Positions 1 through 9,074 of a stretch of 21,313 bases of DNA are shown here, one piece after another (positions within the stretch are counted from its first letter, which is position 1; each line of letters starts with the position of its first letter). The position numbers and the translations under genes were made by a program. Under the pieces are notes generated by a model that saw only the letters and a list, made by a program, of their open reading frames with translations, was not told the DNA's origin and did no database searches. This stretch comes from Lachnospiraceae bacterium UBA3801 (GTDB lineage Bacteria; Bacillota; Clostridia; Lachnospirales; Lachnospiraceae), in the NCBI GenBank assembly GCA_002368685.1, contig DFEN01000048.1, positions 1 to 21,313 on the forward strand, written 5' to 3'.

Positions 1-263
1 CGGAAGCTGAAAAGATACAGCTTAAGAGACTTACTCTCCACCATCCGGACATCCGGAATATAGGAAATGTAAATAGTCGCAAAATCCGGCTGTCCAGTTA
101 TAGGACATAGGCTAGTAAATTCAGGACAATTAAACTTAACGAAATAGTCATTTCCTGGATGCTTATTTTCGAAGGTTTCAAGCACCTCTGGATTATAATC
201 TGTAGGATACTTAACCCCTTGGTTTCCAAGTAATGTAAGATTCTCCTCTTCTCTTTCTTTCAT
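1..263 (-). CDS. queF: NADPH-dependent 7-cyano-7-deazaguanine (preQ0) reductase QueF, partial (C-terminus outside window)
   Basis: Only the first 87 codons are present; the gene runs off the left edge. QueF reduces the nitrile of preQ0 to preQ1 in the cytoplasm during synthesis of queuosine for tRNA. The translation shows the family signature: LTLLGNQG (residues 9-16), the [19 protein letters not shown] run (33-51), the catalytic cysteine in SLCP (Cys53, matching Cys55 of the B. subtilis enzyme), Asp60 in [10 protein letters not shown] (matching Asp62), and the QueF motif [13 protein letters not shown] (75-87). The later His-Glu substrate-binding residues are not in view. The start is an ATG with an upstream GGAAAGGAAA Shine-Dalgarno stretch. 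It lies 47 bases after the addA stop on the same strand with no terminator between, so it is probably the third gene of the addBA transcript. No preQ1 riboswitch fits in that gap. Confidence 0.95.
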   Translation of the reverse strand, partial: MKEREEENLTLLGNQGVKYPTDYNPEVLETFENKHPGNDYFVKFNCPEFTSLCPITGQPDFATIYISYIPDVRMVESKSLKLYLFSF

Positions 264-310
264 ATCTTTTCCTTTCCATATAAGCTAACCAACTCTAGTT
301 ATTATGCCAA

Positions 311-3300
311 TCACTTATCTTTATTATTATAATCTCTCCACTGTGGATAATGCACCTCTCCGAACCTTGTCGAATAAAGAATACAGTCCGCCACATTGTG
401 GCCCGTCAGCTTCTCGAGTGTTAATGCATAGAGATACATTTGAGATGCGTATAGCTTAAGCAGCGCCTCTCCGTTCTCCACTTTATCCGTCTTATAATCA
501 ACCAGTATTATATCATCATCCTCTCCCTCATAGAAGTATGCATCTATAATACCCTGTATAACAACATAGTCCTCTGGGCTTATCTTCGATACAATTTCAC
601 CCGGTATCTCATCCAGACTTAGCCCCGCTATAAACTGTCTCTCACGGTGCAGTTTTCCCTGTCCATATGCCTTCTTCATTCTTCTGAATAGAGACGACTC
701 ATCGTCGCTGTAGAACTTGAGCAAGAAATCTACATTGATGAGATTTCTCTCCTCTTCAGAATAGAAATCATCAGCGAGTATACTTTCCATCTCTGCCTTA
801 AGAGTGTCTCGCGATACAACTACATCATAATTAATCTTCTCAAATATACTATGAGTGACTGTACCTCTGAGAGCCGCTCTACGCTTTGCCTCTGGATCTG
901 GTTCAACCATTTCTTCTTGCCTTGACTCAAGGATACTATCTGATTCATAAGCTTCACTTACATCTATAACTGTAGCCTTCTCCATCTCGGCATGCTTTAT
1001 CTCAGATACAGATTTCTTGGACTTATACTTTGTACTATCCTGATACTCATACTCATAATCATAAGGATTAACTTCTCCAGCATATTTAGCAGTATTCTTC
1101 TCAATTCTATCACCAAGCTTTTGTAGCAATGCATCAACGCTGGAAGAATAATCCAGACTTCTCTTTATAAATCGCTTCTCGAAGTCACCAACTACGTCAT
1201 CTATTGTGAGCATCTCAAGATCAAACTCTGGCGTTTTATTCGAAATGGCCATAGACTGAAAAACAAAATCATTAAAGCTTTCAGCCAGCATCGGAATCTC
1301 ATTAAACTTCTTCTTAATTCCAACCATATACAGCTTCTCTTTAGCTCTCGTCATGGCAACATATAGAAGTCTGGCTTCTTCGGCCCTGGTCTGAGCATTT
1401 TCCAACAAACTGACTATCTGTGCCTTAACACTTGGTCTTCTCGTCATGATGCCATTGCCTAGTATTCTAAGCTTTTCTAATGTCAGATAATAATCCTGGC
1501 TAACAGAAACCGTCTTTCCTATTTTTTCACTATACTTAAATCCACCATTTATCTTTGGTATGATAACAATAGGAAACTCAAGACCCTTGCTGCCATGAAT
1601 AGTCATTAGTCGAACTGTATTTCCGGCTGTCATAGAACCGTTTGATTCTGCCATATCCCAGCCGTGTATTTGGCATTTATCTATATATCTAAGGAAATCG
1701 AGCAGCCCAGCATTCCTTCCATTTTCGAAGTTTCTAGCATATACTCCGAGCTTTCGGATATTATCAACTCTGCGTTTCCCATCCGGCATAGCCGCAACAA
1801 ATGCTTCATAATCAGTATCCTCCAAAATCCTGTCTATAAGATCTGCGATACTCAGATATGGAAGCAGCCTACTCCATTTATCGAGGAGTCCGTTAAAGCG
1901 TTCCAGCTTTTCAGCTATATCTCTAAGAACATCATCCTCTGATGTAACATATCCCTCCGCAAATATCCTGCATTTATCCGCAAGGCTTGCATAATAGTCC
2001 GTAGATAAACCAAATACTCTTGCCAGATCTTCATCCGTCAGCCCACCCATATGAGATATGAGAGCCGATGCGTAAGGTATATCCTGCTGGATATTATCAA
2101 CTATCCTAAGCACAGATATCAGTGTAACAATCTCCATTGCATCAAAATATCCCTTACTGTCATTTATCGTTAGAGGGATTCCCATCTGCTCATATATTCT
2201 GAGCATCGGAGATATACGCTTTAGTCCTCGTTGTAAAATGACAATATCACCATATTCCGCTTTTCTATATCTTGGATTTTGGTCACTCTCTGGACTATTC
2301 TTATCAAAGCTTTCATTAAGCACATATGTAGGTTCTATTCCTTTTGCTTCGTCTCCGTTAACTATCTCAAGGATTCGATGTCCTACATTAATTGCAACGA
2401 GTTCATCTGGTGTATACTTGCCAGTATTATCTGATTCTATATCTTTATCTATGATTGTAACAACCGGCTTGCCACCTGCATTTAAACTAGTATCTGGATA
2501 GTGGTCCTTATAAGCATCTTCCTTCGGTGTATGAAGCGCCACCTCATCATTATAGGTGACACCTCCAAAAAACGGTGTCATGACACATTCAAAAATATAA
2601 TTCGTAGCCTTCAGAATTTCTTCTCTAGACCTATAGTTCATATTAAGGCAAATAAGTCTACCACCATCATTTGTCTCAAATCTCTTACTCTTATCATTAA
2701 AGATATCTGGTCTCGCCATTCTGAAAGCATAGATACTCTGCTTAACATCGCCCACCATGAACATGTTTACAGTATTACCCTTATCATCTCTTTCAGCTAT
2801 CGAGCTAAGCAGTCTTTCCTGAAGATCACTACTATCCTGATACTCATCTATATATATATATTTATATTCCTTAGACTTTCTTTGTCCGATTACGGAAGGC
2901 GCATCCACCTCCTTATCATACAGAATATTAAAAGCCGCATGAGCTATATCATTAAATGCATACTTTTTATTTTTCTTCTTTTCAGCTAGTAAAGCTTTTT
3001 CAAAATCTCTAACAATATCAACTATAGTAACAATAAAATCTATCTGAGCATTTAAATCTATAGCTATATCATCTTCTGAGAATACCTTCTTTAGGTCGCT
3101 TTTATATCTATCTCTTCTATCTGCAACGGCACCTTTAACCGCTTCTCCAAAGGTGGAAATTATCTTGGCATTAGGCAGCTTCGCCCAGCCACGATTTGAG
3201 ATCTGTTTCTTTTCCTCAAGGGTCTCAGCAGCTATAAATTCCTCAATCTGGTTCTTATCATTTGTCAGAACCTCGAGAACCTTTTCTGCCACTTCCTGCT

Positions 3301-4024
3301 TATCCGGATCTGGGTTTTCCTCAAACATAGCCCTCACCCTGGCTATAACATCTAAATGCTCCTGAGCAAGACAATTCATGTATTCTTTATATTTTTCAAC
3401 CCAACTAAGGCTACCTACATCTAAATCTGCTCCTACCACCTGCTCTGCAGCCTGGAGCCATTCCTCAGGAACCGCAAAGCTCTGAGATATTCGATGAACC
3501 TTCAGAACAGTTTCTCTAACGGTTTCATCATTTATATTCTTTACGAATAAGAAGTTCGACAACTGTTTCATTGCCGTACTGTTTTTATAATATCGATCCA
3601 GTACGTCTGTCAAAACTGTATCCTTAAGGAGCTCCTCCTCATTTTTATCATACATATCAAAGGAAGGATCCATATCTACTACGCTAAAGTTTTCTCTTAC
3701 AACCCTATTACAAAAACTATCAATAGTAGTTATATCTGCCTTCTCCGCGAGAATCAGCTGTCTTCCCATTCTACCAGTAGCATCCTTTGCAGCCATGTTT
3801 TCCAAGGCTTTGATTATCTTCTCTCGCATCTGAGCAGCTGCAGGTTTAGTAAAGGTCACTACAAGTATTTCATTTATATCAGCCAGGCCTTTTTCCACTG
3901 TATCAATTATTCTTTGAACAAGAACCGCTGTCTTTCCAGAACCTGCTGCAGCAGAAACCAGTATATCTCTATGATCTGCCAAGCTATCCAACACTTCCTG
4001 TTGTTTTTCATTCCAATCAGGCAT
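311..4024 (-). CDS. addA: ATP-dependent helicase/nuclease subunit A (AddA)
   Basis: AddA is the helicase and nuclease subunit of AddAB, which processes double-strand DNA ends for RecA-dependent repair. All UvrD/Rep superfamily 1 motifs are visible (numbered from the ATG at 4024, 1237 residues): Walker A GSGKT (28-32), Walker B DEYQD (393-397), GDVKQSIYAFR (425-435), NYRS (463-466), TIHGSKGLEFP (808-818) and VAMTRAKEKL (889-898). The C-terminus carries a RecB-type nuclease: His1058, Asp1161, DYK (Asp1176, Lys1178) and the Q..Y motif (Gln1195, Tyr1199). Length matches the family (B. subtilis about 1230). A TTG twelve bases upstream opens a longer frame, but GGAGG lies directly after that TTG and five bases before ATG 4024, so the ATG is chosen. 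It follows addB by 39 bases and is cotranscribed with it. Confidence 0.97.
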   Translation of the reverse strand: MPDWNEKQQEVLDSLADHRDILVSAAAGSGKTAVLVQRIIDTVEKGLADINEILVVTFTKPAAAQMREKIIKALENMAAKDATGRMGRQLILAEKADITTIDSFCNRVVRENFSVVDMDPSFDMYDKNEEELLKDTVLTDVLDRYYKNSTAMKQLSNFLFVKNINDETVRETVLKVHRISQSFAVPEEWLQAAEQVVGADLDVGSLSWVEKYKEYMNCLAQEHLDVIARVRAMFEENPDPDKQEVAEKVLEVLTNDKNQIEEFIAAETLEEKKQISNRGWAKLPNAKIISTFGEAVKGAVADRRDRYKSDLKKVFSEDDIAIDLNAQIDFIVTIVDIVRDFEKALLAEKKKNKKYAFNDIAHAAFNILYDKEVDAPSVIGQRKSKEYKYIYIDEYQDSSDLQERLLSSIAERDDKGNTVNMFMVGDVKQSIYAFRMARPDIFNDKSKRFETNDGGRLICLNMNYRSREEILKATNYIFECVMTPFFGGVTYNDEVALHTPKEDAYKDHYPDTSLNAGGKPVVTIIDKDIESDNTGKYTPDELVAINVGHRILEIVNGDEAKGIEPTYVLNESFDKNSPESDQNPRYRKAEYGDIVILQRGLKRISPMLRIYEQMGIPLTINDSKGYFDAMEIVTLISVLRIVDNIQQDIPYASALISHMGGLTDEDLARVFGLSTDYYASLADKCRIFAEGYVTSEDDVLRDIAEKLERFNGLLDKWSRLLPYLSIADLIDRILEDTDYEAFVAAMPDGKRRVDNIRKLGVYARNFENGRNAGLLDFLRYIDKCQIHGWDMAESNGSMTAGNTVRLMTIHGSKGLEFPIVIIPKINGGFKYSEKIGKTVSVSQDYYLTLEKLRILGNGIMTRRPSVKAQIVSLLENAQTRAEEARLLYVAMTRAKEKLYMVGIKKKFNEIPMLAESFNDFVFQSMAISNKTPEFDLEMLTIDDVVGDFEKRFIKRSLDYSSSVDALLQKLGDRIEKNTAKYAGEVNPYDYEYEYQDSTKYKSKKSVSEIKHAEMEKATVIDVSEAYESDSILESRQEEMVEPDPEAKRRAALRGTVTHSIFEKINYDVVVSRDTLKAEMESILADDFYSEEERNLINVDFLLKFYSDDESSLFRRMKKAYGQGKLHRERQFIAGLSLDEIPGEIVSKISPEDYVVIQGIIDAYFYEGEDDDIILVDYKTDKVENGEALLKLYASQMYLYALTLEKLTGHNVADCILYSTRFGEVHYPQWRDYNNKDK

Positions 4025-4063
4025 ATATTCCTCCAAAATTTGCTTTTAGAAAACTCATCTAAT

Positions 4064-7000
4064 CTACTTATTTATAAACTTAGAGTCACGTAGCTCTACC
4101 TTTTTTTCGACTCCATCAACCTCTTCTACCATTCCCTTAACCGTTTCAGCTACGCTGGTCTTCAGCTTCTCAACATTTCTTATCTTTCCAGCGTAATCAC
4201 TAAATCTACATACTGGCTTATAGTCACAATAGGAGCATTTGGGATCCTGAGACTTAGGAGACTTAATAGGTGACTTCGGAAATGTACCAGAGAGAATCTT
4301 ATCAGCGGATTCTTTAAGCTTCTCCGCACTATAATCCCCTAGCTTCTCTAGTTCCTCTCCACTAACTCCACCATCATACTTAATTGCATGTGTACGTCCA
4401 TCCACTCCTATAGGAAGAACCATACTCTCCCTCGTCGGTATAGCCCCCTCCTCGGGAACTATACCCTCATCCTGCATATTAAGTAACTTAATTGGTTCAG
4501 AATTAAATAGACCATCTAGTTTGAGTTGCTTTTTTATCTCAGTCTCAAGCTTTGCAAGCTCCGCCTCACTACTCTCATCTATATCCTTCTTAAGATCCAA
4601 AATCGGACTCTTAACAGAGTAGTAATACATTCCCATAGGAATAACTTCCTTATCCTGATTCATCTTACGGAGAATGTCTGTAACCAGCTTCGTATACAGT
4701 AGCAGCTGGATAGCTGTCCCCTCCTGTACATCTTGCAGATCAAACTTCTTAGAACCAGTCTTATAATCAATGACTCTTATATATATTTTCCCATCTTCTT
4801 CGAAGGTATCCAGGCGATCTACCTTACCCTTTATGATCACTGGAACCTCCGTACCATCTGGCTTATTAGCAGTAAATTCTGCAGTAAATTCCTGCTCAAA
4901 ATAACCCGGACGTAAACTTCCCGCCTTGATATGATTTCTAAGAGTCAGAATAGTTCTATCTGCCAGCTCATTTATCTTATCCTTTGCAATAAGAGATTTA
5001 CCATCCGGATCCTCTTCCATAAGAATTTCAGACCAACTGATATCTACATTCTTTCTCATCTTTTCTAGAAGCTCTGCATCCTCTATCTGAGTCCATTCCT
5101 TACCCTCAATCTCCATCTCTTTAAAGGTTTTATCCAAAGCTTCGTGTACAGTATTACCCACGTCATAATATTCTATCTTTTTCTCTGGTCTATCCTTTAG
5201 TCTCAAGATATAACTCATGAAGTAAGAATAAGGACATCCAGAATAAGTCTCCATCTGAGAAACAGATAGTCGGACTTTTATATTATTCATTACCTCCTGC
5301 GAGATAACCTCTGAAGGATTACTGAAATTAAGAGCAGGTAACAGCATATTCTTATCAGGAATATCCTTTTGCTTTACAAAATATATATACTTAACAATAT
5401 CGTCCAGGAGCTCTTCATTTATAACTCCCTCAACCTGTTGCTGTTCCAAAGCCCGTCTAACCCAACCTATAAAATCAAGCCTATCACTCACCTTTGTACC
5501 CCTAAGCTTGGAAGGTTCCTTGTAGCTTATCTCCAGCTCTGGAAAAAGTCTGCATATACGACCCACTAGATATGATGGTTCAATCGAGTTACCGACATCA
5601 TCCTTCATAAAATAGCTAAGCGTCAGCTTCTCTGTAGCCTTAGAGAGAATCTGATATATAAGGAACAGTTCATCTATACTCTGACATACTTCATTTGTAG
5701 CCAGAGTCTTTCCAGTTCCCATATCCTCTAGGCATGCTGTAACCTTGTCCTTATCTCTATCTGAAAGAATGGTTCCAGACCGTCTAGTTGTAGGCACTAT
5801 TCCGGTATTCATATTTATAAAATGTACCACCTTGGCATCTACAATTCTTGATCTATCTACATCACATGCAGATACCATATCTATAGTTGGAGGAATAACT
5901 CCCACTCCTATTTCTCCTATACCGGAAGACAGGATATCAACAAAGTCGTGAATAGACATTTCCTGATTACCCAGCAGTTCCTCTGTCTGAAGGAATAGTT
6001 TATCTAGCAAGTCATATAGCCTATCCATAACTCTAGATTCCGCGAGCATATCCTCTTCTTTTAGAAGCTTCGCAGATTCTTCCATCTGACTCTTTACATC
6101 CAGTTTCTCTAGAACTACTCTAATTGCAAAAATAATATCCGAAACCTTAGAAGAGTCTTTGTTTAGTTTAATTACAGGTTCTAGAACCTCCAGAATCTGT
6201 TTTCTGATACCATCAAGCCTCTTACATTCCTCTTCCTTTTCCTTAGTTACATTTCTGCCATATGGTCTTATAGTTTTAGACCATAGTTTCCATCCTCTGA
6301 TGCCCGTTCTAAGGACATAGTTCTCCAGTTCATCCAGGGAATGCTTATCCTCTATAGGAATAATACCTGTCTTAATGAAACCAAATATACCATCATAATC
6401 AAAATCTCTATCTATTATTCCGAGAAGTTTAAGTACAGCCTCTGTATATGGATTCTTTCTGAGTTTTCGACTGTAATCACAGAAAAGTGGTATCTCATAT
6501 TCTCTGAATACTCTTTCAGCATGCTGAGCAAAGCTCTCCATATCTCCGGTGACTACATAGATATCCTTATATCTATAGCCTTCCTTAACCTCTTGCCTAA
6601 TAGTCTCAGCCAGAATCCTTATCTCATCAGAAAGCGTATCTGTATAATAAACTTCAAGTCCCTGAATATCGCCCACCTGAGGACGATACTCTACTATCGG
6701 ATATCTAAAAATATGCTGAGAAAGATTCCTCAGATCCTGAGGTCCTTCCTCTAGTCTGCTAACTGTTTTAATATCAGGTGCATATCCAATATGCAGCTGG
6801 AGCGACCTAATAGTCGCAGAGCTCTGACGGAATATATCATGCTCCGGAACCACTACGTTTGGACTAGCCAGGGCTTCATCGATACATATGCCAAAGGTCA
6901 TACTCTCTGCTCTCTTAGACAGCACTCCAATAACCCCTAGCTGATCTGGTGTATATCCTCTGAATTCATCGAAGAAGAATACCGTACCATCCGTTATGGA

Positions 7001-7639
7001 GCATTTCTTATCCTTACTTAGCAGTCTAATAAGAAGCTTCAGCCTCTCTTCAGATATGGTTATTCCCTTCTCCGTCGGATCAATACTAAGCGCCGTTGTT
7101 CTCTCAGAAAGAATAATCATGAATTCCCTATATATCTTCGCTATATCCTCAAGCTTAGTACTAAGAGAAGGATTTTCGCCTGCTAGCTTTGAGATGCACT
7201 GATCTAGATCATCAGGAGTTACATTATACTGAATCATCTCTGATACAAGAGACTTAACATCACTAATAAAGCCTGTTCTTCCCACACTCGCTGAATAAAC
7301 CGACAGATCATCCGCGAGCCTACCCGCTGCCACTCGTACCAGCATATTCTTCTCGTACTCTTCAAGAACCGCCGTTTCCTTTACACCAAATTTTTCAAAT
7401 ATTCTATAGCCCAATCTATTGAATCCAAGTATATCTATATTCAGAAATCCAGGAGCTCCGAACATTCCCCTACTCATCTCAATAAGCTTCTTCTCATAAG
7501 CATTTCCAGCCTGTTCAGGAACCACAACAACAAAGCTCTTCTGAGGATTATCATGTGCCTCTCGAAGAACTCTTTCACAAAGTTTATATGTTTTTCCGGA
7601 CATGGCTGGTCCAGCTATAATCTCAAATCTCGAACTCAT
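4064..7639 (-). CDS. addB: ATP-dependent helicase/deoxyribonuclease subunit B (AddB)
   Basis: AddB is the second nuclease subunit of AddAB and recognises recombination hotspots in studied homologues. The N-terminus has an intact Walker A, GPAMSGKT (10-17), followed by a diverged helicase-like core. The C-terminal RecB-type nuclease shows His832, Asp941, DYK (Asp958, Lys960) and Gln978. Four cysteines for the 4Fe-4S cluster that staples the nuclease domain are present: Cys802 in GCPYSYF, then Cys1135, Cys1138 and Cys1144 with C-x2-C-x5-C spacing, as in B. subtilis AddB. At 1191 residues the length is normal. The start is an ATG with GAGGG seven to eight bases upstream. It is the first gene of addB-addA-queF, and its promoter overlaps that of the divergent OPRT-like gene. 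Both nuclease sites look active. Confidence 0.97.
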   Translation of the reverse strand: MSSRFEIIAGPAMSGKTYKLCERVLREAHDNPQKSFVVVVPEQAGNAYEKKLIEMSRGMFGAPGFLNIDILGFNRLGYRIFEKFGVKETAVLEEYEKNMLVRVAAGRLADDLSVYSASVGRTGFISDVKSLVSEMIQYNVTPDDLDQCISKLAGENPSLSTKLEDIAKIYREFMIILSERTTALSIDPTEKGITISEERLKLLIRLLSKDKKCSITDGTVFFFDEFRGYTPDQLGVIGVLSKRAESMTFGICIDEALASPNVVVPEHDIFRQSSATIRSLQLHIGYAPDIKTVSRLEEGPQDLRNLSQHIFRYPIVEYRPQVGDIQGLEVYYTDTLSDEIRILAETIRQEVKEGYRYKDIYVVTGDMESFAQHAERVFREYEIPLFCDYSRKLRKNPYTEAVLKLLGIIDRDFDYDGIFGFIKTGIIPIEDKHSLDELENYVLRTGIRGWKLWSKTIRPYGRNVTKEKEEECKRLDGIRKQILEVLEPVIKLNKDSSKVSDIIFAIRVVLEKLDVKSQMEESAKLLKEEDMLAESRVMDRLYDLLDKLFLQTEELLGNQEMSIHDFVDILSSGIGEIGVGVIPPTIDMVSACDVDRSRIVDAKVVHFINMNTGIVPTTRRSGTILSDRDKDKVTACLEDMGTGKTLATNEVCQSIDELFLIYQILSKATEKLTLSYFMKDDVGNSIEPSYLVGRICRLFPELEISYKEPSKLRGTKVSDRLDFIGWVRRALEQQQVEGVINEELLDDIVKYIYFVKQKDIPDKNMLLPALNFSNPSEVISQEVMNNIKVRLSVSQMETYSGCPYSYFMSYILRLKDRPEKKIEYYDVGNTVHEALDKTFKEMEIEGKEWTQIEDAELLEKMRKNVDISWSEILMEEDPDGKSLIAKDKINELADRTILTLRNHIKAGSLRPGYFEQEFTAEFTANKPDGTEVPVIIKGKVDRLDTFEEDGKIYIRVIDYKTGSKKFDLQDVQEGTAIQLLLYTKLVTDILRKMNQDKEVIPMGMYYYSVKSPILDLKKDIDESSEAELAKLETEIKKQLKLDGLFNSEPIKLLNMQDEGIVPEEGAIPTRESMVLPIGVDGRTHAIKYDGGVSGEELEKLGDYSAEKLKESADKILSGTFPKSPIKSPKSQDPKCSYCDYKPVCRFSDYAGKIRNVEKLKTSVAETVKGMVEEVDGVEKKVELRDSKFINK

Positions 7640-7675
7640 TATGCTTCCCTCTTTTCGGTAAAATCACACTAATAA

Positions 7676-7705
7676 ATTATATCATAACACTTGTATAAAT
7701 AACAA
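7676..7705 (-). promoter_or_regulatory. Predicted addB promoter (extended -10)
   Basis: Read on the minus strand, a -35 TTGTTA (7705-7700) is followed after 18 bases by a perfect -10 TATAAT (7681-7676). A TG one base upstream of the -10 makes it an extended -10 element (TGATATAAT). The start of transcription would be about 30 bases before the addB ATG. The element interlocks with the promoter of the divergent gene. This is prediction from sequence only. Confidence 0.6.
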
Positions 7706-7719
7706 AATAAAACTATAAT
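7691..7719 (+). promoter_or_regulatory. Predicted promoter of the OPRT-like gene
   Basis: A -35 TTGTAT (7691-7696) is followed by a 17-base spacer and a perfect -10 TATAAT (7714-7719), giving a transcript with a leader of about 50 bases. Its -35 falls inside the spacer of the addB promoter on the other strand, so the two RNA polymerase footprints should overlap. A short hairpin-capable stretch, GTTCC and GGGAC around AAAAAT, lies in the leader. Confidence 0.65.
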
Positions 7720-7778
7720 ATAACTGGTTCCAAAAATGGGACATACCTAAAATTAATTTACAGAACAGGGGGTCAAAT

Positions 7779-8417
7779 ATGCAGACATATAAAATCAATT
7801 CACCCTATAATAACCTTATCAATCTTAAGGTTTCTCAGGGGCACTTCGCTACAACATCTTCACACATTAATTACTATATAGATCTTACAACTCTGAAGGC
7901 CAGAGCTAGCGAAGCAAAGGCTGTTGCCAAATCAATGAGTCATGAATATATGGCAACTACTATTGTAGATACAATTGTTTGTCTGGATTATACAGATGTT
8001 ATTGGAGCATATCTTGCTGATGCACTTACAGAGTCAGGAATCATGTCAATGAACCAGCACGGCACAATGTATGTTACTACTCCAGAGATTAACTCTATGG
8101 GCCAGCTTACATTTAGAGATAATGTTGTTCCAATGATTACTAATAGACACGTTCTTCTGCTTCTGGCTACCGCAACAACAGGCCAGACAACAGAGAAGGC
8201 GATTGAATGTATAAAATATTACGGTGGTTCTATAGCTGGAATATCCGCTATATTCTCAGCTGTAGATAATGTAGATGGATATGATATTCATTCTATATTC
8301 CATATGAATGATATAGAAGGCTACGCCTCCTATTCATCACATGAATGTCCATTCTGCAAGGCAGGAATGAAGCTTGACGGGCTAGTATCCGCCAGCGGTA
8401 TATCAGAGCTTAAATAA
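7779..8417 (+). CDS. Orotate-phosphoribosyltransferase-like protein, probably not a standard PRTase
   Basis: A 212-residue protein with the outline of an orotate phosphoribosyltransferase. GHFATTSSHINYYIDL (21-36) matches the OPRT N-terminal signature GHF.LSSG.HS..Y.D. VDTIVCLDYTDVIGAYLA (63-80) matches the next strand and helix. VLLLLATATTGQT (125-137) sits where the PRPP-binding loop should be, followed by AIECIKYYGG (141-150). The loop keeps TTG, but the acidic pair that precedes it in active enzymes (ED or DD) is Leu-Ala here. The C-terminus has a CxxC pair (Cys190, Cys193) in ECPFCKAGMKLDG, not a usual PyrE feature. The ATG has a strong AGGGGG ribosome binding site. It is transcribed alone, divergent from addB. 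I associate such proteins with Lachnospiraceae, where they tend to carry the bare label phosphoribosyltransferase; the true function is unknown. Confidence 0.75.
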   Translation: MQTYKINSPYNNLINLKVSQGHFATTSSHINYYIDLTTLKARASEAKAVAKSMSHEYMATTIVDTIVCLDYTDVIGAYLADALTESGIMSMNQHGTMYVTTPEINSMGQLTFRDNVVPMITNRHVLLLLATATTGQTTEKAIECIKYYGGSIAGISAIFSAVDNVDGYDIHSIFHMNDIEGYASYSSHECPFCKAGMKLDGLVSASGISELK

Positions 8418-8430
8418 TATTATTTAAGCT
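8407..8430. terminator. Perfect 24-base palindrome across two convergent stop codons, possible bidirectional terminator
   Basis: The arm AGCTTAAATAAT (8407-8418) is followed immediately by its exact reverse complement (8419-8430). Each arm contains the last two sense codons (CTT AAA) and the TAA stop of one gene: the OPRT-like gene on plus, ktrA on minus. Only two bases separate the two coding regions. The hairpin is A+T rich and lacks a following run of T, so it is a weak candidate as an intrinsic terminator. No other terminator is visible between these convergent transcripts. Confidence 0.4.
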
Positions 8431-9064
8431 TATCTAGATCAGACTTTTCCGCAACGACCAGTAGATAGGTATCAGCCTCTATTGGTCTGTGCGGATCTAT
8501 AAAGGATCTCTTCTCATTCTCATCTTTAACTGCTACTACATTTATTCCATACTTTCCACGAAGATCAAGATCTATCATATTCTTTCCAACCCATTCCTTT
8601 TTAGGTCTCATTTCAAGAATACATAGATTGTCATCAATATCGAATAATTCAACGAAATTATCTGACGCAAGAAGTCTAGCCACCTTGAGTCCGGTTTCTT
8701 CTTCAGGGAATATGACCTTATCAGCTCCAACCTTTTTAAGGATGATTCCCCTTCTCTCTTCAGCAGCTTTAGCTATAACGTAAGGTACTCCTACTTCCTT
8801 AGCTACCATTATACACATGATACTTGCAGTCATATCCTCACCCATAGCAACTACAACCGCATCCATTCCCTCCAGTCCAAGGCCCTTGATTGCGTCAGCA
8901 TTTGTAAGATCTGCCTGGATAGCATAGGTTACCACATTTGAGATACTCTCAAGAATCTCTCTATTTCCATCGACTGCCATGACATCGACACCGAGTTCAC
9001 TCAGTCCCACTGCAACCTTCTTACCAAATCTTCCGATTCCCATTACCGCTATTGATTTACTCAT
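8420..9064 (-). CDS. ktrA: Potassium uptake regulatory subunit KtrA (single RCK, TrkA family)
   Basis: A cytoplasmic 214-residue RCK protein of KtrA/KtrC type that forms an octameric ring gating the KtrB channel in response to nucleotides. The RCK_N Rossmann domain (about 1-130) has GIGRFG (9-14) and an acidic Asp33 in the segment VMAVDGNRE. The RCK_C domain (about 135-214) carries the ligand pocket; in B. subtilis KtrA this domain binds c-di-AMP. Length fits KtrA and is half that of two-domain TrkA. The ATG has AGGAG eight bases upstream, and the gene follows ktrB by ten bases, so the two are cotranscribed as channel and regulator. It is the last gene of the long minus-strand run and ends in the palindrome at 8407-8430. 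Confidence 0.93.
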   Translation of the reverse strand: MSKSIAVMGIGRFGKKVAVGLSELGVDVMAVDGNREILESISNVVTYAIQADLTNADAIKGLGLEGMDAVVVAMGEDMTASIMCIMVAKEVGVPYVIAKAAEERRGIILKKVGADKVIFPEEETGLKVARLLASDNFVELFDIDDNLCILEMRPKKEWVGKNMIDLDLRGKYGINVVAVKDENEKRSFIDPHRPIEADTYLLVVAEKSDLDKLK

Positions 9065-9074
9065 ACCACTACTC

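Noticed and set aside
264..310. Terminator between addA and queF
   Set aside because: Only a trivial AACT/AGTT symmetry is present, with no stem and T run.
2501..2989. Plus-strand ORF of 162 codons opposite addA, with hydrophobic stretches
   Set aside because: It covers conserved helicase motifs of addA on the minus strand; the Ile/Phe-rich translation is what antisense A+T-rich DNA gives.
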